NCBI GenBank assembly: GCA_947650285.1 | Contig: CANTFL010000080.1 | Location: 1-64,000, forward strand | Direction of reading: 5' to 3' | DNA: 64,000 nt | Origin: Hyaloperonospora brassicae | Lineage: Eukaryota > Oomycota > Peronosporomycetes > Peronosporales > Peronosporaceae | In this document: piece after piece, positions 45,299 through 57,029 of the stretch | Layout: every line of letters begins with the position of its first letter | Numbering within the stretch: position 1 is the stretch's first letter | Notes under the pieces: generated by a model | Seen by the model: the letters and a program-made list of their open reading frames with translations, nothing else | The model's database searches: none | Told to the model about the DNA's origin: nothing | Translations under genes and position numbers: made by a program

Positions 45299-46131
45299 GT
45301 GGATTCCACGCCCTGTGAGCCGCAGCAGACAGGATGTCATGCCGAGCGAGTAGTATATTCTATAAGCAGCGTCGTCGAGGATCGCGATCGCGGCATCTCA
45401 TTGTTTTTATTTCCTTGACAACAACAACGACGGCGGCATCAATCGCTCTTGCCAAACAATCGCACACCTTTTTGCATCGTCAATGTCTCTGCGTAAACGG
45501 CGTCCAAGAAGGTATCTGAGACTTTCACGTTCTTGAGCTCTGTCAAAAGTATCTTTGAGACCAGTCAGTGCGCAAGAAGATCCGTAACGACATGCACAGA
45601 CTTTGTCTGGCACAGTCTTGTCGCACGCAGTGCTGTCTTGTGCAGTCACTTCCGAGCCGTTGGATGAGGTCACGGACATCGTATCGACGACACTTCGGTC
45701 CATTCAAATCAAACTCGCGATCTGCATGTTACACCGTTTGCACGCCGGACGTTCGGCTCTATCCTCTTTGTTCCCTTCTGATGATCCGCTTGTGTGTTTC
45801 ATATGAGCAGCGAGTGGACATACCAGCAAAGTCCTTTCGAGCCAACAACGCTCGTGACGGCGCGAGAACGGTATTGACCATCGAAGCCTCGGCCCATACG
45901 ACAAAGCAGAAGCAGAAGAGGCCGCGCACCACGAAGTTGGGTCTACGAAACGTCCATGATAGTTAGCCACGTGATCTCGACCAACGAGCCTCTGGTGGTA
46001 AGCCAGCATCACGCTGAGCCCTGTCCATGCTCGATTCCACCGCACAAGCATCAGCTCAATGGCCAGCACGTCCTGGGCGATGGATTGTGCCTCTATCTCC
46101 ATATACACACGCCATCAACCGACCCGTTCAC
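45299..46131. other. convergent intergenic region, no gene seen
   Basis: About 830 bp between convergent genes; no conserved frame. Confidence 0.6.
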
Positions 46132-47769
46132 TCAAGCGAGAACAACTCGCCCCTCTTGCCCATCGTCAACTCCTGACTCGCCCAGTTTCGCATGGCCATG
46201 TTTCTTCCGTTTCTCACGCTTCCGGCGCTTGCGATTCTGTTTTTGACTCGCTGACAGCACCTTGCGCTTCGTGCCACCAATCGAAGTCTCAGCTTGCGCA
46301 CATAAAGACGTCGGTGCGGCTCCGATACTTGCACCGGTCCACGCTCTCGTTGTCTTCTCGCTTCCGCTACCCATTACAACTGCACCACCGCCAACAGTAG
46401 CAACTCGTTCAAAATACGCCACAAAGAATCCGTTTGTCGAGTCCTTCAGGCCGTCTGCGCGTACGAGTGCCGCAGCCTGCTCACTCGACAAACCTGCGAC
46501 CTCGAGACCACGACGTGGCCACGACGCTAACGCTGGTGTCAGCACAAAAGGACGTGCGGCACAAACGTTTTCCTCGGATGCCAATGCTGCAGCAACAACT
46601 TCTTCGTTCTCTTTCTGGAAAACAGAGCACGTCGAGTACACCACGCGCTCCACCTGCGGAAACGAAAACGCCTTTCGCAGCGCTTCAAGTTGGAAGTCCG
46701 CGAGCGACTGAAGACGCCTCGCCGTCTTTTCGTCATCATCCGTTGCACCATCAGCAGCCTCCAGAGCGGCATCACGTGCACCAGCGATATCGAGCAAGTG
46801 ATCGAGACGATTCGTCATCCCCGAACCAGAGCATGACGGATCCAAGAGAATGCTGCGCACGTTGCGATACACGTCATCATCCACAGAAACATCCAAAAAG
46901 CTCTGCAGCTCAGCCTGCACACGATCGGCAGCGCCTGCGAGCTGCATGCGCTGCTTCAGCAGCTCCAGTCGCTTAGGCGATCGATCGAAAGCAAACACTC
47001 GTCGTTTTGCACTGGCACCGCCTTCCTCCTCACCCTTCTCCTGCTTCTGCAACAGCATGGCGACATGACTTGTCTTGTTGCCAGGTGCGGCGCACGCGTC
47101 AATCACGTCGCCCTGTTTATCCTTTGCATCGCTGTGCTCGCCATGCAGAACAAAGGCCGGAAAACAACTGGCCTTGTCCTGCAGCACCAGTTTGCCGCTC
47201 TTGACCATCTCGTGCTCGTGCAGCTCTGTGCCCGACGGCAGCACCAGCACGTCCTGCACATGTTCGTCGTGTTTCGCGTCAAACTCGCGCGCAAACGCTT
47301 CCGTCTCTTCAGGCGTAGCCAGCAGTGTATTGACACGCACGTATCGAGGCAGCGCGAGGTGTTGCTGGCGATTCTCAGGCGGCAACAGCGCCTCGTTGGT
47401 CGCCACTTTGTGCTTGATCTTGAGCCGCGCGAGCACCGCCCGGAACGTCGTCTGGTGCGGCGCGAGCGCTTTCTTCACGTACCCACCTCCCTGGACCTTC
47501 TGCCGACCAAACAAAAGGTCATAGAGCGCCACGAGCACCAGCGCAGGTGGTTCCTTGGCGTCTTTTGGCGTCTTGAGCGCCTTGTGACACGCGGGCACAG
47601 CTGCCAGCAGCTCGCGCAACAGCGGCTTGTAGCGCAGCGTCTCGCACACGAGCGCAAAGGAGCTGCGCTTGTGCACAGTGGACTCGGCGTACGCCAAGCT
47701 CTTGAGTCCGCCGTGACGCTGCGCCAGCTTGTGCAGCAGCGATGCCGCCTCCTTGTAGAGCTCACTCAT
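46132..47769 (-). CDS. NSUN5/Rcm1-type rRNA (cytosine-C5) methyltransferase
   Basis: Single exon, 545 residues. The N-terminal RNA-binding part (LVLVALYDLLFG, YVRVNTLLATPEE) is followed by the SAM-binding motif DACAAPGNKTSH (about 230). The two catalytic-cysteine motifs of RsmB-type m5C enzymes follow: DPSCSGSGM (about 320) and VYSTCSVFQKENEEVV (about 390). The C-terminus is Lys/Arg-rich (QNRKRRKREKRKKH), a nucleolar targeting signal. The family methylates a conserved cytosine of the large-subunit rRNA during ribosome assembly. An oomycete initiator match (TCATTCC on the gene strand, 47,779-47,773) lies just before the ATG. The gene is head to head with HIRA. Confidence 0.93.
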   Translation of the reverse strand: MSELYKEAASLLHKLAQRHGGLKSLAYAESTVHKRSSFALVCETLRYKPLLRELLAAVPACHKALKTPKDAKEPPALVLVALYDLLFGRQKVQGGGYVKKALAPHQTTFRAVLARLKIKHKVATNEALLPPENRQQHLALPRYVRVNTLLATPEETEAFAREFDAKHDEHVQDVLVLPSGTELHEHEMVKSGKLVLQDKASCFPAFVLHGEHSDAKDKQGDVIDACAAPGNKTSHVAMLLQKQEKGEEEGGASAKRRVFAFDRSPKRLELLKQRMQLAGAADRVQAELQSFLDVSVDDDVYRNVRSILLDPSCSGSGMTNRLDHLLDIAGARDAALEAADGATDDDEKTARRLQSLADFQLEALRKAFSFPQVERVVYSTCSVFQKENEEVVAAALASEENVCAARPFVLTPALASWPRRGLEVAGLSSEQAAALVRADGLKDSTNGFFVAYFERVATVGGGAVVMGSGSEKTTRAWTGASIGAAPTSLCAQAETSIGGTKRKVLSASQKQNRKRRKREKRKKHGHAKLGESGVDDGQEGRVVLA

Positions 47770-47916
47770 GATGGAATGAATGACTGGACCGCTGGCTGGG
47801 ATTGCCGTATGGCTACATTGTACCAGATGGCTACAGCAAAATGCGTTGCCGACCCGATCAAGTGTACAGCGCTACTTAATCAGGGAAGTTCAAGCGCGCT
47901 CGACGGCCAAGACGAC
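47770..47916. promoter_or_regulatory. divergent promoter, NSUN5 and HIRA
   Basis: 147 bp between start codons, with TCATTCC initiator-like sequence on the NSUN5 side. If HIRA starts at the upstream in-frame ATG (47,827), the gap is only 57 bp. Confidence 0.55.
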
Positions 47917-50900
47917 ATGCTGCTGGAAAAACCCGACGATGTCAAGCACGAGAACTCGTCGGGCACGGGTACGTGGCGATCGACGTGCCGCTGTATACCT
48001 TCCTATGTATGTTCTCTATTGACACGGAGTTTGTGGCGCGCTGTTCTGCAGTGTGTGCGATCTACAGCGTCGACGCGCACCCGACACTGAAGCTATTTGC
48101 AACGGCTGGAGGTGACAATAGCGTCAAGATCTGGTCGCTAGAGCCTCAAGACGAGGGCGGCATTGCGTCGTTTCAGCTCCTGGCTACATTAGCGAACCAT
48201 CAGCAGGCTGTCAACTGCGTGCGCTGGGCGGGTCATGGCCGTTACTTGGCCTCCGGTGCAGACGATCAGCTGGTTCTACTCTACGAGTTACAGGAAGGCG
48301 CTCCAGCTCCTGTGCCTTTTGGCTCGAACGCGAGGATCAATGAGCAGAATTGGACGCGCTGCGCTACGCTCGAGCGACACACAATGGGTAGGGCTTGGCC
48401 CGTCTTTGACCCTTTCTTTTGTTTCCCGTCAAGACTGTCGAGACGCAAGCAATCTCATGGTGTTTCTCTCTCTCGCTTGTGATGACGTGCCGATGTGTGT
48501 ATATACTGCAGACGTGGCGGACGTAGCCTGGTCACCGGACGACCGCATGCTGGCGACCTGCAGCATCGATAACACCATTTTGATCTGGGACGTGGGTGTT
48601 GTTGGAGGACTCAGTGATGTCACAACGCAGCCGATGCAGATGCTAACGGGGCACAACGGATGGGTCAAAGGTGTTGCATGGGATCCCGTCGGCAAAGTCA
48701 GTATGGTCGCTTGTGATGTCTATATCAACAAGCTGAAGTTGCACGACGTTGTTGACGGATGCGTGTTACTTCTTTTGTGGTCTAGTATCTGTCGAGTGCT
48801 GGAGAAGACAAGACGGTCCGGATGTGGAATGTGGCTGATTGGCAAGAAGCTGACATTGTCACAGAGCCGTTCGAGGGATGCGCTTCAACGTCGCACTTTC
48901 GTCGATTGTCGTGGTCGCCGGATGGCTCAGTCTTGTGCGCAACACACGCTTTCAGCTCCAAGAAGAACATTGCCGCTCTCTTAAATCGTGGATCCTGGAC
49001 GAATGACTTGAAGTTTGTCGGCCACCAGGGTGTCGTGACCAGTGCTCGATTCAACCCCAAACTACTTGGTACGTCCACAAAGCGGTATCATACTTCGTAC
49101 TGACAGTGTTTGATTTTGTGTCGACTTTGTCTACAGTGACAGCAGCGGATCCTGACAAGGAGTTTGCTTGTTGTGCTGTGGGTGGTGAGGACGCGACTGT
49201 TAGCATCTGGCTGGCTCATCTGGCACGCCCGTTGGCCGTCATCAAAGATTGCTTTGAGTCGTCTGTGACGGATCTAACATGGTCGAGTTCCCAGTCGCTC
49301 CTGCTCGCCTGTTCGCTTGATGGCTCTGTGTGCTGCTTTCAATTCGGTGGAGACGAGATCGGCACTCCCATTTCCGACGCCCAGCAGAGTAAGCTTCTGC
49401 AGGCAAAGGTTCGGTGACTGCTTTCTCCTCTTTGAGGTAGCTTGGTCAAAGTGCACTGATGCATGGCATGTTTGCGTGCGTGTGAAGTACGGATCTCGAG
49501 CCGGTATTACGCTCGCATCGACGTTAGCAGAAAACCCGATCCAGCTTCAGGTAAATGCTTGTGAGTAAGCAAGTCACTGGATCTGACTGCTAACTTGCTG
49601 AACACTTGTCGTAAGTTTAGCTTGAAGAGAAGTCAACGAATTTGTCACGAGCAACCCACGCGACAACTACGCTGATTCCGAAGAAGAGGGAGAAGATTGG
49701 TGGGGCCCACGTACCCAGTGTGTCGCATGGCAGGCCACTAGGCGGAGCGAGCAAGATGGATAAAAAGCGGATAGCTCCAATACTGCTTCAAGCGGACGTT
49801 CGGCTCTCAGCCAACAATCCAGCCTCGTCACAGAACAACATCCGCAACATCTTAGGCCCGACAGTCGTCTCACCGACGGCGTCGAACGAGGTCAGCGTTG
49901 TCCCTGCTGAAACCAATGGTGCTACTATAAATGCGCTAGAGTCTGCTTCAGACCATAGCGAGAAGACCACGCTTGCGTCTCAAGAGACACCTGCAGCAGG
50001 AACAAGCACTGACGCCAAACCATTGAGGACAGAGAAGAGACAAGGGAGCGATGGAATGTCGTTGAAGAGGAAAAGAGAAAACGAACGATCGTCTACTCAA
50101 GCCACCACCGCGGTACCAAAGTCAAGAGAGGTTGCTGCACGAGCACCAAAAGTGCTGAACGAAAGGTTTGTTGCCCTATTCCATATAACCCTGTCCGCAT
50201 CACAAGTAACGCATGTGCTGACGACAGTGTGTTGTATTTTGGCAATCTTGGCCCTAGTGCTGATTCACACAGTAGGGATCATTTACTGCCTGAATTTCCA
50301 GCGCGGCTACTGTTCTCCGTGCAAATCGACACGAAGACAAAGCCCGGTCTCTTAGCCTGGCGATCGGATGGCGCGCTGAATGGCGACACAGGAAGCAGAT
50401 TGGCGTCGTCGAAAGTGGTGATAGAAGTGACCGTTCACAACATGAAGAACCCTCAGCCAGAAGAGATCATAGGTACGCTGCGACCGATGTAGGTTGGCTT
50501 GTTCACGTGATTCGGCTACTTGCTGACACTTTTGCGCAATGTGGTGCTACAGAGTTAGGTCCGGTGTTTTCGACGATCGTATGTTCCGAGGGAAGTCAGA
50601 CGAGGTGGATCGATCGTGTCCCCGGTCGTGCCGTTTGCGTAGTGGGAAACGAAAGCTACTGCGCAGTCGGTATACACAATGGCGACCTGCTGATTCTCAG
50701 TGGCAATGGCCGACGCTTATTTCCATGCATTGGTATGTATGCGAGCCATCCGAATCTTGCTTTTCGTGGATTGACGTTCGCTTTGTTGCACTTTTCGTAG
50801 CCTTGGGCAGTCCGATATCCGTGATGGAGTGCAGTGTGAGCGATTCACCTTATTTGTTGGTGATACTGATTACCGGAGAACTAAAGGTTTGGGATCTGGC

Positions 50901-52129
50901 CGAGCGCCGACTCGTTCTGTCAAGCTCAATCGAGGCAATCACAAACGTACGTCTCGCTTGCGTACTTCCACCGGCGGTGCTTTTGGCTCTTACTTCTTGC
51001 TCATGCTGTGTAGACCACTCCTGAAGAAGACCGCAAGTTGACCATTCTCCGATGCCAAGTCACAACGAAGGGGATGCCGCTTATCACTTTTGCCGAGTCA
51101 AGCTCCATAACGAAAGGCAATTCCAAGTTGCTGTCGTACACGTTCGATTCGGCTATGTCATCGTGGTATGTATCTGTGAACGAAATCTGATCGATGCGCG
51201 TGCGGGAAACCGGTCTCACTGATGTGCTATTTCTATTTGCATAGGATGCGCGTGGCGGACGAGAGCTTTGTATACTCGGATTTTGCGTCGGCACTCCCGA
51301 CAGATGCAGTAGCAGTCAAGAGCATTCCTGTAACACATTTACAGAGAGTTTGTCGTTGCTGGCCAGATACTGACTACAGCCGACTTTGCCTTGTGGTCGC
51401 TAGATTGGTCCACTACGGCGGCTCCAAAATGCGTCTGGGTACGGTCGAACACAGAAAGGGATCGCTTCGGCCATGCTCTTCGGAATGTCCGACGCTTTAT
51501 TGCAGCGCAATGTGACGCGCTCGCACCTCGAGCACCAGGCCGCCGCTGCAATTGTACTGAAGAGCTCGACCGAGTATCGCTACTGGTATGTTTCGACTAC
51601 CACGATCGCACATGCATGCCGCTGTGGGCTCATACCCTCTTATTGCCACGATTGACAGGGTAGAAGCATACGCGCGGTTTCTGACGGTTGACGAAGACGT
51701 GACTCGACTCGACGAGCTGTGTGCCGAAATGATGGGTCCTTTCCATGCGTACGTACTGTAGGGTACGACTATGATTGATCGAGCAAACTCGCGCGTGACG
51801 TTTCGCTCTCGCAGGTCGTCTGCTCCAAGCTCAGATAGTGGCACAACGTCCACTCTGCGTATCGGCGGGACTAGCAAGTGGGACCCTATGGTTCTGGTAT
51901 GCGGCCCACACACCTGCTTCATTTGCAATTGTCAACTCGCCAATGTGGTACTTTTTGCACTGACGTCTTGGATTGACGACAGGATCTGGCTAAACGGGAC
52001 TTGTTGAAGGCAAACATTCTGCCGACAATTGCGGCGAATCGCGCGCTGCAACGCGTTGTGACGAAGTATCAGACAATGTTGAGCGAGATCGAGTCTCGCG
52101 AAAAGGACGACGAAGACGAGGAGCAGTAG
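47917..52129 (+). CDS. HIRA: HIRA histone H3.3 chaperone
   Basis: The gene spans about 17 exons: 47,917-47,968; 48,052-48,387; 48,512-48,696; 48,786-49,068; 49,137-49,408; 49,488-49,550; 49,621-50,165; 50,228-50,472; 50,553-50,732; 50,801-50,946; 51,014-51,165; 51,245-51,286; 51,345 to 51,585 with a frame break near 51,439-51,454; 51,659-51,748; 51,815-51,896; 51,983-52,129. The total is about 1,014 residues, like human HIRA (1,017). WD40 repeats fill the N-terminal 350 (IYSVDAHP, DVAWSPDDRMLATCS, GWVKGVAWDP). A disordered B-domain region follows. The HIRA C-terminal domain has SHLEHQAAAAIVLKS and EAYARFL. HIRA deposits H3.3 independently of replication. The start MLLEKPDDVKH fits the family; 47,827 is an alternative. 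The 51,287-51,460 part of the model is uncertain. Confidence 0.88.
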
Positions 52130-54703
52130 CCGCAAGAGTCTGGTGACACCCATGATCGATGGCTAGGCTTGTTCCACTCATCTTGGGACCAGTGCTTGTG
52201 CCGAGTGCCCAGCGCTCCAACCAGCAGCTTGGTGCGGGTTCTGGTGACATGTCCGTCCAGCAGCAGTTGCTGTTCCGTCCAGATCTTGAATCGAAAGATG
52301 CGTCCGAAGCAGTGGCGGTCACTGGAGTCAACGCTTTATCAGGTCTCAGACACGCTTGCGGCTGGAAGCAGACGGCAACTTAAGGCGTTTCATTTCTGTA
52401 CCTCGATGCCGATTTGCTGCTCCTTGCCTCTTTTCACCGTGACTTCAAGTGAGACGGTCTCGCGTACGATCGATATCGTAGTGGATTGAGACCGGTAAGA
52501 CGTCGGTCTCGATTTTGTCAACTGATTGTAAGGTTCAAAGCGTCTCGCAGCACGTGCTCTCGTGATATATCTGCCCACGTGCATATTTTTTGTGAACATT
52601 TTGAGTCGGCGCAACATTCATGATCGCTTTCCCTCCATGGCTGCGTGCCGTTGCGTGGGCGCTAAATTAGTATCACATTGTTTCCGAGAATGTCAGTAAA
52701 AGCAGCGTTTGTACGACGATAGCTCTTTTTTTACATTGAGATGCAGACACAACATCTACACAATCCGTCTGACTTATGTCGATGCTGTGCCTACAATCGA
52801 ATGCGATACTTTTGCTACTTGACAAAAGCTTCCAAGTCTTCTCGTCTCGTTGACCACGTCTTCGTCAACGTCTCGGACCAGCAAAAACATCATTCATTGC
52901 ATACACCCACTTGCGTTTGCGCTTGCAGCGCGTGACATCGATAAGAGTTGCAGGAAAGCTGTCGACTGCCAGCGTCGATCGTGAGCGCGTACGATGCTTT
53001 ATGCTTTTCGCCGTGTTTGTGAATTCAATCGCTCTCCAAGCGTGTTTCTTCGCAAGACGCAGAGCCACATTCTCTCTGCCACACGTCTTATTTTCCGTCC
53101 AGATACAACGTCGCAACCCTCTGCCGTTGGACCCAAGTCCACGATTCTCCTGAGGTTGCATGCATTCATGCCATCGAGAAGGACGTGGGCTTTTCGACAA
53201 CTGTGAGCATCAAGAGGTAGAAATGCCATGGAGTTCCTGGGAAACTGCGACACAAGATGAGGGCGTTTGTCTTTCAGGCCGACGACGCTCGTGACAGATC
53301 TTGGCTAGTGCAGTGTTCGTCGAGTTTACCTGGTCGCGTGTGGAGAAGGCCAGACTAATGCACTGGACGGTAAAAGGAAAAGTGAGAATTTGGTGAATGC
53401 GGCACCCGGCAGCATGTTGCCACAAAGTATCAAAGAAACAAAAGACGGTCAACTAGTTTCCTTTGCTGGTGTTGCTGCAACATTGTCGACGTTCGATAAA
53501 TATGGCGGCATCACCGGGTTCAGTCCGTCGCCAGATTCGACCCGCGGCTACTGGCGCGACTTGTGTGGCCAACAGGCAACAGGCAATCAAACGAAATCTA
53601 CACAATGGCTTCTCGCCGACAGCAAGAAAGCCATTTTGTGGAAGTCGTTGACACGGGCAGAGCTACGAAACGTGGAGTTGCATCGTGGCAATCAACCAAG
53701 ATGTATGGTAAACATAAAGTAGTCGAGACTACGACACTGATGGGGAGAAAAAAGAGACGAGGCGAGGCCACGACGTGCATCGACCGAGTTCTCGGACAGC
53801 GCTTTTTCCCCGCAACCTCCGCCTTCTTACCAGAAAGTAAGTCTTTATCGCGGCAAGAAACGTTTGGATCGCACCCTTGCGACCCTGCTGGACTCAGGCG
53901 GTGCTGAAGCGGACGTAAAATGCTGGTTCGAAAATTGCTGCGCACACACGCGCTGCTTCAAAGCGCACGTGCTTTGCATCACAAAGGCCTCCCACCACGG
54001 GATCCAAATGAGCTACGCAAAAAGAGCAGCGGTGACCTAACGTCAACGTTGTCCCGATGGCACGGCACAAGTCAAAGCGTAGTCGATACCTTACAGTACG
54101 ACTCATGCTTGAAGCAAGGCGACGTACTCGCGAGCACACAGCGCTCCCCGCACTGACCATAGTCCAGAAAGTTGCCCTGCTAGCTTCGGTGGCAGAGGAG
54201 AACTCCTACATCTGATCTTAGTGTCTGCAGCCCCTAGGTTCTGCCATCATGCCCCACGAAGCTGTTGTGTGATGATGACTGCGGGACCTTATGACGGTAG
54301 AAGTGAACGACGACGTCAGGACTCCCCGAAGAGCTGTTGCAGTCACTTCTTGTCCGTCGTTGAACGATACACGCGGCCGCTTTCTCTTCTTTGCCTTGTG
54401 TTGTAGCAAACCATCGCCATCTGGCAGGGTGTCAACTGCTCTGGCGCTGCCTAGTCGCACGTCACCCAGACAAGTCGCCGATTACGTGCAAACAGTACGC
54501 CTTTACACGCTTCGCGGCAGATCCGTTGCCGTAAACAAGTTCAGACTGCTGGTCAAGAGCACGCCAGCGCTTGCAGCAAGGTTGTTCGTTCGTTCGTTCT
54601 ATTGAAATCGTTCGGAATAATTTATCGGTACATGCAAATGGAAAACGGCAAACAACACGAAGAGGAGCGCGAGCCAACACGTCATCGATGTGGCGGCTGC
54701 CAT
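52130..54703. other. intergenic, possible small genes not assigned
   Basis: 2.6 kb without a recognisable gene. Frames I could not exclude: 52,159-52,383 (+); 53,599-53,907 (+, basic, MASRRQQESH...); 53,920-54,156 (+, Arg-rich N-terminus like a mitochondrial presequence); and 54,218-54,460 (-, with KRPRVSFNDG, an RVxF-like PP1-docking motif). None has clear family similarity, and none was joined to a convincing exon. Confidence 0.35.
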
Positions 54704-55840
54704 TTACACAAGGCAACCGTATTCGGGCGAGATGTGGCGGAAAATGTCGTCGTCGAGACCCTCGAGTCCACGCGGAGCACCGACGTTCACGGCGGATCCC
54801 TTCTCGGGCATCAACGAGCTGGCAACGACCGTCGGCGGCGCGGCACTGACGGCTGTTCTTCGCATGGCCATAGTCGGTGACGGCTGCAGCGAGAAAAAGT
54901 CGTACGAGATGGCATCGAGAGAGTAGCCACACGACGGATGGTCGTTCTCTCCGTACGTGTCCATTGTAGAGCTAGTGAGGTCGCAGAACGGGTCGTACAG
55001 CGTGTCAAAGCCTAGCCCCGGCTGCATCGACAGCACTCCTGCATGGAACTGGTTGTACTGCGCACGCACGTGGTGGCCGCTCGCTGGGTTCATGGCCATG
55101 GGCTCGCCGGCAAACAGGTTGTCAGGCAACGGGGCCGACGTCGACGACGGCGAGTCCGTGTACAGGTGTTTGCTCGCTTTGTGCCGACTCTGACCAGCAA
55201 AGTGCTCGACGACGGGCTGCGGACTCTGCGAGCCGCACGACGAATCCTCGTCCGAGTCGTGGTCGTCCAGCACGGGGCTGCCGTCCGTGTCGCCGTGGAA
55301 AAAGTGGCTCGAGAGGAGCTGTCCGTGCGGGTCAATGCCGTACGTCTCGGGCGACAAGAGCCGCTTGAGCTGACTCTGGTAGCCTGCAAACTGGCGCAGC
55401 TGTTTGTCCGAGAGCGGCGGCCCCGACCCGTCCTGCGTCTGCTGCTGACACTGCTCGAGCTCCTGCAGCGAGCGCTTGAGGCTGCGGACTTTCCGGTACG
55501 GCCAGTGGCGGATGCCGATGGCGCGACACCGTTTCTTGAACGCCGTCGCGCGCACACCAAACTGCTCGGCCGCGACTTTGAGCGGCAAGTGGAAGTGGCG
55601 ACTGAGCGCGGCAAAGTTGCACGGTGCAGCAGCAGCGACCGCCACCGGCAGCGTGGGCGACAGCGGCCCGTCGGTCGGCACGGGGGAGTCGTAGGCCGCG
55701 CGTTTCTTAAAGTTGTGCGCGACCACTTGCATCCGGAGCGACTGCTGCGCCTTGTCGGCCGTGGGCGAGTGGAACGTGACGTGCGCGTTGCTCCGCGGGT
55801 CCGTCGTGGGTGTGGGTGTCGCGGGTAACTCCATCTCCAT
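54704..55840 (-). CDS. RWP-RK domain transcription factor
   Basis: Single exon, 378 residues. The RWP-RK domain lies at about residues 78-130: FHLPLKVAAEQFGVRATAFK, then CRAIGIRHWPYRKVRSL with the signature WPxRK (here HWPYRK for RWPxRK), followed by a Gln-rich helix. The rest is Ser/Pro/Asp-rich and probably disordered activation sequence (DDHDSDEDSS near 195). RWP-RK proteins are DNA-binding regulators best known from plants, where NIN-like ones act in nitrate response and RKDs in gametes; oomycetes have their own set. The targets cannot be told from here. The upstream 200 bp is GC-rich with a (GTGC)n-like tract. Confidence 0.92.
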   Translation of the reverse strand: MEMELPATPTPTTDPRSNAHVTFHSPTADKAQQSLRMQVVAHNFKKRAAYDSPVPTDGPLSPTLPVAVAAAAPCNFAALSRHFHLPLKVAAEQFGVRATAFKKRCRAIGIRHWPYRKVRSLKRSLQELEQCQQQTQDGSGPPLSDKQLRQFAGYQSQLKRLLSPETYGIDPHGQLLSSHFFHGDTDGSPVLDDHDSDEDSSCGSQSPQPVVEHFAGQSRHKASKHLYTDSPSSTSAPLPDNLFAGEPMAMNPASGHHVRAQYNQFHAGVLSMQPGLGFDTLYDPFCDLTSSTMDTYGENDHPSCGYSLDAISYDFFSLQPSPTMAMRRTAVSAAPPTVVASSLMPEKGSAVNVGAPRGLEGLDDDIFRHISPEYGCLV

Positions 55841-57029
55841 ACTGAGCGGACGTGTGTGTGTGCGTGCGTGCGTGCGTGGGAGAGAGAAGAGAGAGGGCGG
55901 GGCGACGGCGATCGGTCAAAGACGAGGAAAGGCTCAAAGTCGCTGGGGGTCCACGTGGGGCGGCCGTAAATCGGGAAATGGACTCCACTGCGACGGCTGC
56001 GGAGCGTCCGCTGACGTTCGGCCCTGCGCCGACGAAACGGAGCTGCTCGGGTCGGAAACGGCGCGGCGTTTCTATTTCTAAACCGGGATCTTCCACGTCA
56101 GCTGCCCATCACGAGGCTCTGCCCTTTGAGGATTGCAATTAAATTTCCAAATCTTGCTGCCTGCGCGTGCAGAGTGGGCCGTGCATAGACGACGCGAGGG
56201 CGCGGCAGACGAGGGCGGCGGCAGACGCGCCCTGGCAGCGCCTTCCACGACGACGGCTCTGGATGGAGCGATCTTTTCGTGCGGTAGCGCTACGACGTGG
56301 GCGAAAGCTGACTCGAGGTCGAGCGCGCTGTCAGTCGATGGAGAACGGGGACGTCGGGAGAGAGACTTGTCAACGCACGAGCGTCTATCGAGCTGCATAT
56401 GGCAAAGGCACTCGACTGCTTCTACCGTCCCCCCCACTTTGATGATGATACACACATGCCACTGCACATGCATTCTCTTATACATTCCTACGCACACGCG
56501 TAACTTCAACTGCCTGTTGCGCCGGCAGCAAAGCGCGTGGAACAAGCACTTGCTCGGTCGAGGCCGGGGGCAGCAGGCGAAACGACGACAAAAAGGGCTG
56601 TTACGAGCAGAAAGGCGACGCGAGTGTGTGTGTGTGTTTGCGTGTACGTGTGTGTGTGTGTAGGTGCAATCCGGGAAGGAGAATGAGTTGAAACCGATAT
56701 GACAGCCACAGGCGTTACGTGTTTGGCTGGTTCCGGCAGCAGGGGCAGCGTCTGGTTCTACTTTGTAGCAACTGCGAGGTCCTGTTGCCGTTACAACAGA
56801 CCACCACAACTGACGTGCGTGCTTGCGCGGCTAACTCTGTCTCCTTTACTCGGAACGCGCACGCGAAAACAACAGCCGACCGACACGTTCTCATCACGGG
56901 GGGCGAACGTCGATAGAAACGTGGAAAATTTGCCGCAAACCAAGAGAAGAAATCACGCGGGACATGTCGGGACAAAATCGCAACAGTACCTGCTGTTGTA
57001 CCTGCCGTTGTTGCGGCCCCACCTGCGAG
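55841..57029. other. intergenic region with GT/GC-rich tracts
   Basis: It holds the RWP-RK promoter (GTGTGTGCGTGCGTGC tract near 55,850-55,876) and a TG microsatellite near 56,624-56,661. No gene is supported despite several open frames, which are GC-composition artefacts. Confidence 0.55.

Noticed and set aside
47065..48090. 341-codon plus-strand frame leading into HIRA
   Set aside because: Most of it is antisense to NSUN5; only the last part coincides with HIRA exon 1.
51439..51454. genuine 16-nt intron in HIRA
   Set aside because: It keeps the frame with GT-AG ends but is far below oomycete intron sizes; an indel is more likely. Kept only as a point to test.
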